Shown in pieces: positions 59,176-64,000 of a stretch of DNA of 64,000 bases. Each line of letters opens with the position of its first letter. Positions within the stretch are counted from its first letter, which is position 1. A program made the position numbers and the translations under genes. The notes under the pieces are model-generated. The model had not been told where the DNA came from. It made no database searches and saw nothing but the letters and a program-made list of their open reading frames with translations. The stretch spans positions 2,170,001-2,234,000 of the forward strand of contig NZ_CP045651.1 in the NCBI RefSeq assembly GCF_009557455.1, in the 5' to 3' direction. The DNA comes from Alistipes sp. dk3624 (lineage in GTDB: Bacteria; Bacteroidota; Bacteroidia; Bacteroidales; Rikenellaceae).

Positions 59176-59784
59176 ATGGGAAGATATATAGGACCAAAAA
59201 CAAAAATCGCCAGAAAGTTCGGCGAGGCAATTTTCGGGACGGATAAGGCGCTTGAGAAGAAGAACTATCCCCCGGGACAACACGGACTTGCCCGTAAACG
59301 CAAGAAAGTATCCGAATACGGTACGCAGTTGCTCGAAAAACAGAAGGCTAAGGCGATTTACGGTGTGCAGGAAAAACAGTTCTACAGGACTTACGAAGCT
59401 GCGGCTCGTCTGGGCGGTATCACCGGTGAGAACCTGCTGAAGTTGCTCGAGTGCCGTCTGGATAATGTGGTTTACCGTCTGGGGATCGCCCCGACGCGCG
59501 CCGCAGCCCGGCAGTTGGTGTCGCACCGCCACATTACGGTGAACGGCAACGTTGTCAATATTCCGTCCTACTCGCTCAAAGAAGGGGATACGGTTGGTGT
59601 ACGTGAGAAATCGAAATCGTTGGAAGTGATTCAGGACGCTCTGGGTAGCGGCCGTCGCAGCCGTTTCGCATGGCTGGAGTGGGAAGGCGCTCAGATGACG
59701 GGCAAGTTTCTGTCGAAGCCCGAACGCGCCGACATTCCGGAGAATGTCAACGAGCAACTGATCGTGGAACTGTACTCTAAGTAG
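59176..59784 (+). CDS. rpsD: 30S ribosomal protein S4
   Basis: The start is the ATG at 59176 ([21 protein letters not shown]), 202 residues. The open frame extends upstream through the structured leader but without S4 similarity. The S4 RNA-binding domain [22 protein letters not shown] begins near residue 90. Primary 16S rRNA binder and known autoregulator in other bacteria. Confidence 0.97.
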   Translation: MGRYIGPKTKIARKFGEAIFGTDKALEKKNYPPGQHGLARKRKKVSEYGTQLLEKQKAKAIYGVQEKQFYRTYEAAARLGGITGENLLKLLECRLDNVVYRLGIAPTRAAARQLVSHRHITVNGNVVNIPSYSLKEGDTVGVREKSKSLEVIQDALGSGRRSRFAWLEWEGAQMTGKFLSKPERADIPENVNEQLIVELYSK

Positions 59785-59808
59785 TAATTTAATCGAGGAG
59801 CAATAATT

Positions 59809-60801
59809 ATGGCAATATTAGCATTTCAAAAACCTGAAAAGGTAATCATGCTCGAATCCACCTCTTCTTTCGGACGGTTTGAATTTCGTCCGCTGGAACC
59901 GGGATTCGGGATGACGGTCGGCAACGCACTGCGCCGCATTCTTCTTTCTTCGCTGGAAGGGTATGCGATCACGACGGTGAAAGTGGCCGGCGTAGACCAT
60001 GAATTTGCTGCTATCCCCGGTGTTATGGAAGGAATGCTTGAGATCATTTTGAATCTCAAACAGGTACGTTTCATTAAAACCGTCGAAAGTGCCGACAGTG
60101 AAAAGGTGCGGGTCAGCGTAGCCGGCCAGACCGAACTCACGGCCGGGTACATTTCGAATTTTCTTACGAACTTTAAGGTGTTGAATCCCGATCTGGTGAT
60201 CTGCCGGCTCGATGCGGACGTAAAGCTGCAAATCGAGTTGACGATCGGTAAAGGGCGCGGATACGTGCCCGCCGAAGAGAACCGTCCCGCCGACGCGGAG
60301 TTCGGTCTGCTTCCGATCGATTCGATCCACACACCGATCAAGAATGTAAAATATTCGGTCGAAAACTACCGTGTAGAGCAGAAAACCGACTACGAGAAAC
60401 TCAACTTGGAGATTACGACGGACGGTTCCATTCACCCGAAAGATGCACTGAAAGAGGCTGCTAAAATATTGATTCATCACTTCATGCTCTTCTCAGATGA
60501 AAAAATTACACTGAACCTCGAGGAAAACAGTGCTACGGAGGAATTTGACGAAGATGTGCTTCACATGCGTCAGCTGTTGAAAACCAAACTTTCCGATCAG
60601 GATCTTTCGGTGCGTGCGCTCAACTGCCTGAAGGCCGCCGAAGTGGAAACCGTGGGAGATCTGGTGCGTTTCAACCGGAACGATTTGCTTAAATTCAGAA
60701 ACTTCGGTAAAAAGTCGCTCTCCGAGCTCGACGATTTGCTGACGAATCTGAATCTCCATTTCGGTATGGACGTATCGATCTACAAGCTGGACAAGGATTA
60801 A
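59809..60801 (+). CDS. rpoA: DNA-directed RNA polymerase subunit alpha
   Basis: 330 residues. The N-terminal dimerisation domain ([26 protein letters not shown]) is followed by a linker at about 235-250 and the C-terminal domain ([36 protein letters not shown]) that contacts UP elements and activators. Partner of RpoB and RpoC encoded 40 kb upstream. Confidence 0.98.
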   Translation: MAILAFQKPEKVIMLESTSSFGRFEFRPLEPGFGMTVGNALRRILLSSLEGYAITTVKVAGVDHEFAAIPGVMEGMLEIILNLKQVRFIKTVESADSEKVRVSVAGQTELTAGYISNFLTNFKVLNPDLVICRLDADVKLQIELTIGKGRGYVPAEENRPADAEFGLLPIDSIHTPIKNVKYSVENYRVEQKTDYEKLNLEITTDGSIHPKDALKEAAKILIHHFMLFSDEKITLNLEENSATEEFDEDVLHMRQLLKTKLSDQDLSVRALNCLKAAEVETVGDLVRFNRNDLLKFRNFGKKSLSELDDLLTNLNLHFGMDVSIYKLDKD

Positions 60802-60893
60802 CCGGAACTGCGACAGTAACGGGTCTGATCCGGACTCCCGGCGAAGGAGGATCGGTTTTTAACCTGGAAGCAAAAATTTAAGATCACGTAATT

Positions 60894-61478
60894 ATGAGAC
60901 ATAACAAAAAAATTAACCACCTTGGCCGGCAGGCAGCGCACCGCAAGGCGCTGTTGGCCAACTTGGCAAACTCCCTGATCCGTCACAAACGGATCAATAC
61001 GACGGTTGCCAAAGCAAAGGCTCTGAGAATGTACGTCGAGCCGTTGATTACCAAATCCAAACTGGATACGACTCATTCGCGTCGTGTTGTTTTCAGCTAC
61101 CTGAAGGACAAGCAAGCCGTTGCCGAGCTGTTTCGCGAGATCGCTCCGAAGATCGCCGACCGTCCGGGCGGTTACTGCCGGATTCTGAAGACCGGTTTTC
61201 GCTTGGGGGATGCTGCCGAGATGTGCTTCATCGAACTGGTAGACTTCAACGAAACCTACACGAAGGAGGCGAAAGTGGCTGAAAAACCGAAAACGCGTCG
61301 TAGCCGTTCGGGTGCTAAGAAAGCTGCCGAACCGGTCGAAGCCGTTGCGGAACCGGTCGCTGCCGATACCGAGGCTCCTGCGGAAGAGGTCAAGAAAGCG
61401 CCTGCAAAGAAGGCCGCCGCAAAAAAGCCCGCTGCTAAAAAAGCGGCGGAAGAGGCTCCTGCCGAAGAAAAGGCTTAA
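60894..61478 (+). CDS. rplQ: 50S ribosomal protein L17 with long Lys/Ala/Glu-rich C-terminal extension
   Basis: 194 residues. The first 125 are standard L17 ([61 protein letters not shown]). The last 60-65 form a low-complexity tail alternating KKA/AAK and acidic stretches (for example [20 protein letters not shown]). The tail is likely disordered, is also seen in other Bacteroidetes, and has no assigned function. Last gene of the supercluster, followed by a strong terminator. Confidence 0.96.
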   Translation: MRHNKKINHLGRQAAHRKALLANLANSLIRHKRINTTVAKAKALRMYVEPLITKSKLDTTHSRRVVFSYLKDKQAVAELFREIAPKIADRPGGYCRILKTGFRLGDAAEMCFIELVDFNETYTKEAKVAEKPKTRRSRSGAKKAAEPVEAVAEPVAADTEAPAEEVKKAPAKKAAAKKPAAKKAAEEAPAEEKA

Positions 61479-61497
61479 TAAAACGTTGCTTCATACG

Positions 61498-61533
61498 AAG
61501 AGCGGGGATTCCAAGAATCCCCGCTCTTGTTTT
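61498..61533 (+). terminator. terminator after rplQ
   Basis: AAGAGCGGGGATT (61498-61510) and AATCCCCGCTCTT (61516-61528) form a perfect 13-bp stem with loop CCAAG, followed by GTTTT. It closes the 18-kb ribosomal protein operon. Confidence 0.92.
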
Positions 61534-61994
61534 ATGCCGGTACGGCTGCCGAAATGCGGAGGGATACGTGCCGTTCGGCCGGACGACGTTCGGGGATGTC
61601 GGTTGCTTCGGGCCGAATACCTGACCGCGCGGTTTCCGGAAGATGCGGGCCCTTTATGTTTTTACGCCGCCGGGAATGTGGATCACGACATGGCCGAGAT
61701 TCCGATGTGCGATTTCCGGAAGGCGATCCTGGATTTTATGGCGCGGTTTGTGAAGGGAAAAAGCCGCTGGCGCTCGATACCGGCGAAACGTGCGCCGACC
61801 GGGCGGAGGCGAAAAAAGACTTTACGATGCGGGATTAAGTCACGGTCTGTTTCGTATCTGTGCTGGACCGGAAGCGGAATATTGAGGTCGGCCGGAGCCG
61901 ATGTCGTACGGATTTCCGGTCGAAATTCTCCGGAAAACAGACAATATTCCGACGCATTTTTTACCGGATTCAGGGAAACGACACGTTGTAAAAC
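61534..61994. other. gene-poor spacer with a possible decayed reading frame
   Basis: Between the rplQ terminator and the eno promoter there is no convincing gene. One frame starting at the ATG at 61534 reads protein-like for about 75 residues (READING around GPLCFYAAGNVDHDMAEIPM and DFRKAILDFMARFVKGK), then becomes Arg-rich and continues without family resemblance across the eno promoter to 62067. It may be the remnant of a small gene, or chance. I cannot name a family. Confidence 0.25.
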
Positions 61995-62025
61995 TTGTTT
62001 AATCCGGCGCGATGCACTATCTTTG
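61995..62025 (+). promoter_or_regulatory. promoter of eno
   Basis: TTG (61995-61997), 20 bp, TATCTTTG (62018-62025), full Bacteroidetes consensus. The leader is about 125 nt, containing a GGGGCCCC palindrome but no recognised riboswitch. Confidence 0.8.
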
Positions 62026-62135
62026 AAGCGTTTTCGATTTCTGCTGATGCCGGGTATTCGCCGGTAAAAGCGTTGGAAATACGAGGGGCCCCTTAGGTGG
62101 CGGCATTGCGATCGAAACAGATAAACCGATTATAA

Positions 62136-63461
<1,326 letters not shown>

Positions 63462-63489
63462 GACTGTTTTCCGGCTGTCGCCGGGGCAA

Positions 63490-63525
63490 AGAAGAGGAAG
63501 CGCCCGCAAGGCCGCTTCCTCTTCT
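63490..63525 (+). terminator. first hairpin after eno
   Basis: AGAAGAGGAAGCG (63490-63502) and CGCTTCCTCTTCT (63513-63525), 13 bp, loop of 10. No true T-run follows, so it may protect the 3' end or act together with the next hairpin. Confidence 0.6.
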
Positions 63526-63581
63526 GCTTGAAGAGCGGTTATCTCGTAATGGACAGCTGTTTAGCCGGAGTCGGAATATGT

Positions 63582-63613
63582 AAAAGGCAGGCCCCTCACG
63601 GGGCCTGCCTTTT
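63582..63613. terminator. bidirectional terminator between eno and the FKBP gene
   Basis: AAAAGGCAGGCCCC (63582-63595) and GGGGCCTGCCTTTT (63600-63613) form a perfect 14-bp stem with loop TCAC. The A/T ends serve both strands. Confidence 0.9.
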
Positions 63614-63655
63614 GTATGCGGTTACGGATTGTATCCGTAAATTCGAAAGATTTTT

Positions 63656-64000
63656 TTAGTGACAACCGCAGCCGCAGCCGCCGTTCCCCTGTTCGTGATC
63701 GCAACCGTCTCCGCATCCGCAGTCGCATCCCCCGGCGGGATGCCCCGTCATCATGTCTTCCGGCGTGGCTTCGCGCACTTCGACGATCGTCCCCGAAAAT
63801 TCCAGCGCTTTGCCGGCCATCGGGTGGTTGAAGTCCATCGTTACGCTGTCGTTGCCGACCGCTTTCACGACGCCGACCAGCCGGTTGCCCTGGTTGTCGC
63901 TCATCGGAAGCTGGTTGCCGATTTCGAGCATACCGTCCTCGATTTTACCGTCGACCATGAAGACCTCTTTGGGCAGTTCGACCACGGCGTCCGGAATCAC
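63656..64000 (-). CDS. SlyD-like FKBP-type peptidyl-prolyl isomerase, C-terminal part (cut by window edge)
   Basis: The minus-strand frame enters from the window edge, so the true start is outside; 114 residues are visible. The insert-in-flap and second half of the FKBP fold are recognisable (DNQGNRLVGVVKAVGNDSVT, then MDFNHPMAGKALEFSGTIVEV). The tail after about residue 88 is rich in Cys, His and Gly (GGCDCGCGDGCDHEQGNGG, ending CGCGCH), like the metal-binding tail of SlyD, which binds nickel. Likely role: folding helper and metal-binding chaperone in the cytoplasm. Confidence 0.9.
   Translation of the reverse strand: MIPDAVVELPKEVFMVDGKIEDGMLEIGNQLPMSDNQGNRLVGVVKAVGNDSVTMDFNHPMAGKALEFSGTIVEVREATPEDMMTGHPAGGCDCGCGDGCDHEQGNGGCGCGCH

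Noticed and set aside
60802-60893. Attenuator-like hairpin before rplQ
   Set aside because: CTCC/GGAG with a following T-run is present, but the stem is only 4 bp plus a broken extension; too weak to call.
63622-63640. TTACGGAT/ATCCGTAA hairpin near the FKBP gene end
   Set aside because: 8 bp with a 3-nt loop and no T-run on the side needed. The 14-bp terminator at 63582-63613 already explains the junction.

Overview
The window is a chromosomal segment of a GC-rich member of the Bacteroidales. The evidence is the Bacteroidetes-type promoters (TTTG, 19-21 bp, TAnnTTTG) found in front of almost every transcription unit, RpoB/RpoC/EF-Tu sequences of the Bacteroides/Alistipes type, a SusD-free set of secreted glycosidases, an FKBP with a Cys/His tail, and a PlsC-GNAT fusion of the kind that makes glycine lipids. 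A Rikenellaceae (Alistipes-like) source is my best guess. It is an inference from general resemblance, not from a search.

Layout. Bases 1-6.1 kb hold the start of a NagB-like deaminase (minus strand, cut by the edge), a biotin-dependent carboxyltransferase, and two convergent secreted glycosidases (a five-bladed propeller enzyme and a GH127-type enzyme). Bases 6.5-19.7 kb are the transcription/translation operon: trnT-trnY-trnG-tuf-trnW-secE-nusG-rplK-rplA-rplJ-rplL-rpoB-rpoC, closed by a strong terminator. Bases 19.8-42.8 kb are an accessory block. It holds a divergent GH32-like enzyme, a YbaK-type editing deacylase, a PepSY-like periplasmic protein, a five-gene MacAB-TolC-type export operon, a three-gene operon (large secreted protein, glycyl-radical-enzyme activase, lipoprotein), a YqaA-family membrane protein, a PfkB kinase, uvrC, the PlsC-GNAT fusion, a degenerate AAA/DUF4143 protein, an OprP-type porin and a small hypothetical gene. 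Bases 43.1-61.5 kb are the str-S10-spc-alpha supercluster, rpsL through rplQ, including secY, map, infA, rpmJ and rpoA. Eno and the C-terminal part of a SlyD-like FKBP prolyl isomerase follow.

How it works together. The core regions supply ribosomes, RNA polymerase, translation factors and the Sec channel. Several intergenic gaps inside the ribosomal operons can form long RNA helices (rplL-rpoB, rpsJ-rplC, rpsH-rplF, rpsK-rpsD) and are good candidates for autoregulatory leaders. The accessory block is mostly envelope and glycan biology.

Most unusual items: a glycyl-radical-enzyme activase without its enzyme, sandwiched between two secreted glycan-type proteins; an AAA/DUF4143 protein that has lost both Walker motifs; a GH32-like enzyme lacking the canonical nucleophile motif; and the long helices between rpsJ and rplC and upstream of rpsD. 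No CRISPR array, insertion sequence, integrase, rRNA gene or phage gene was seen.
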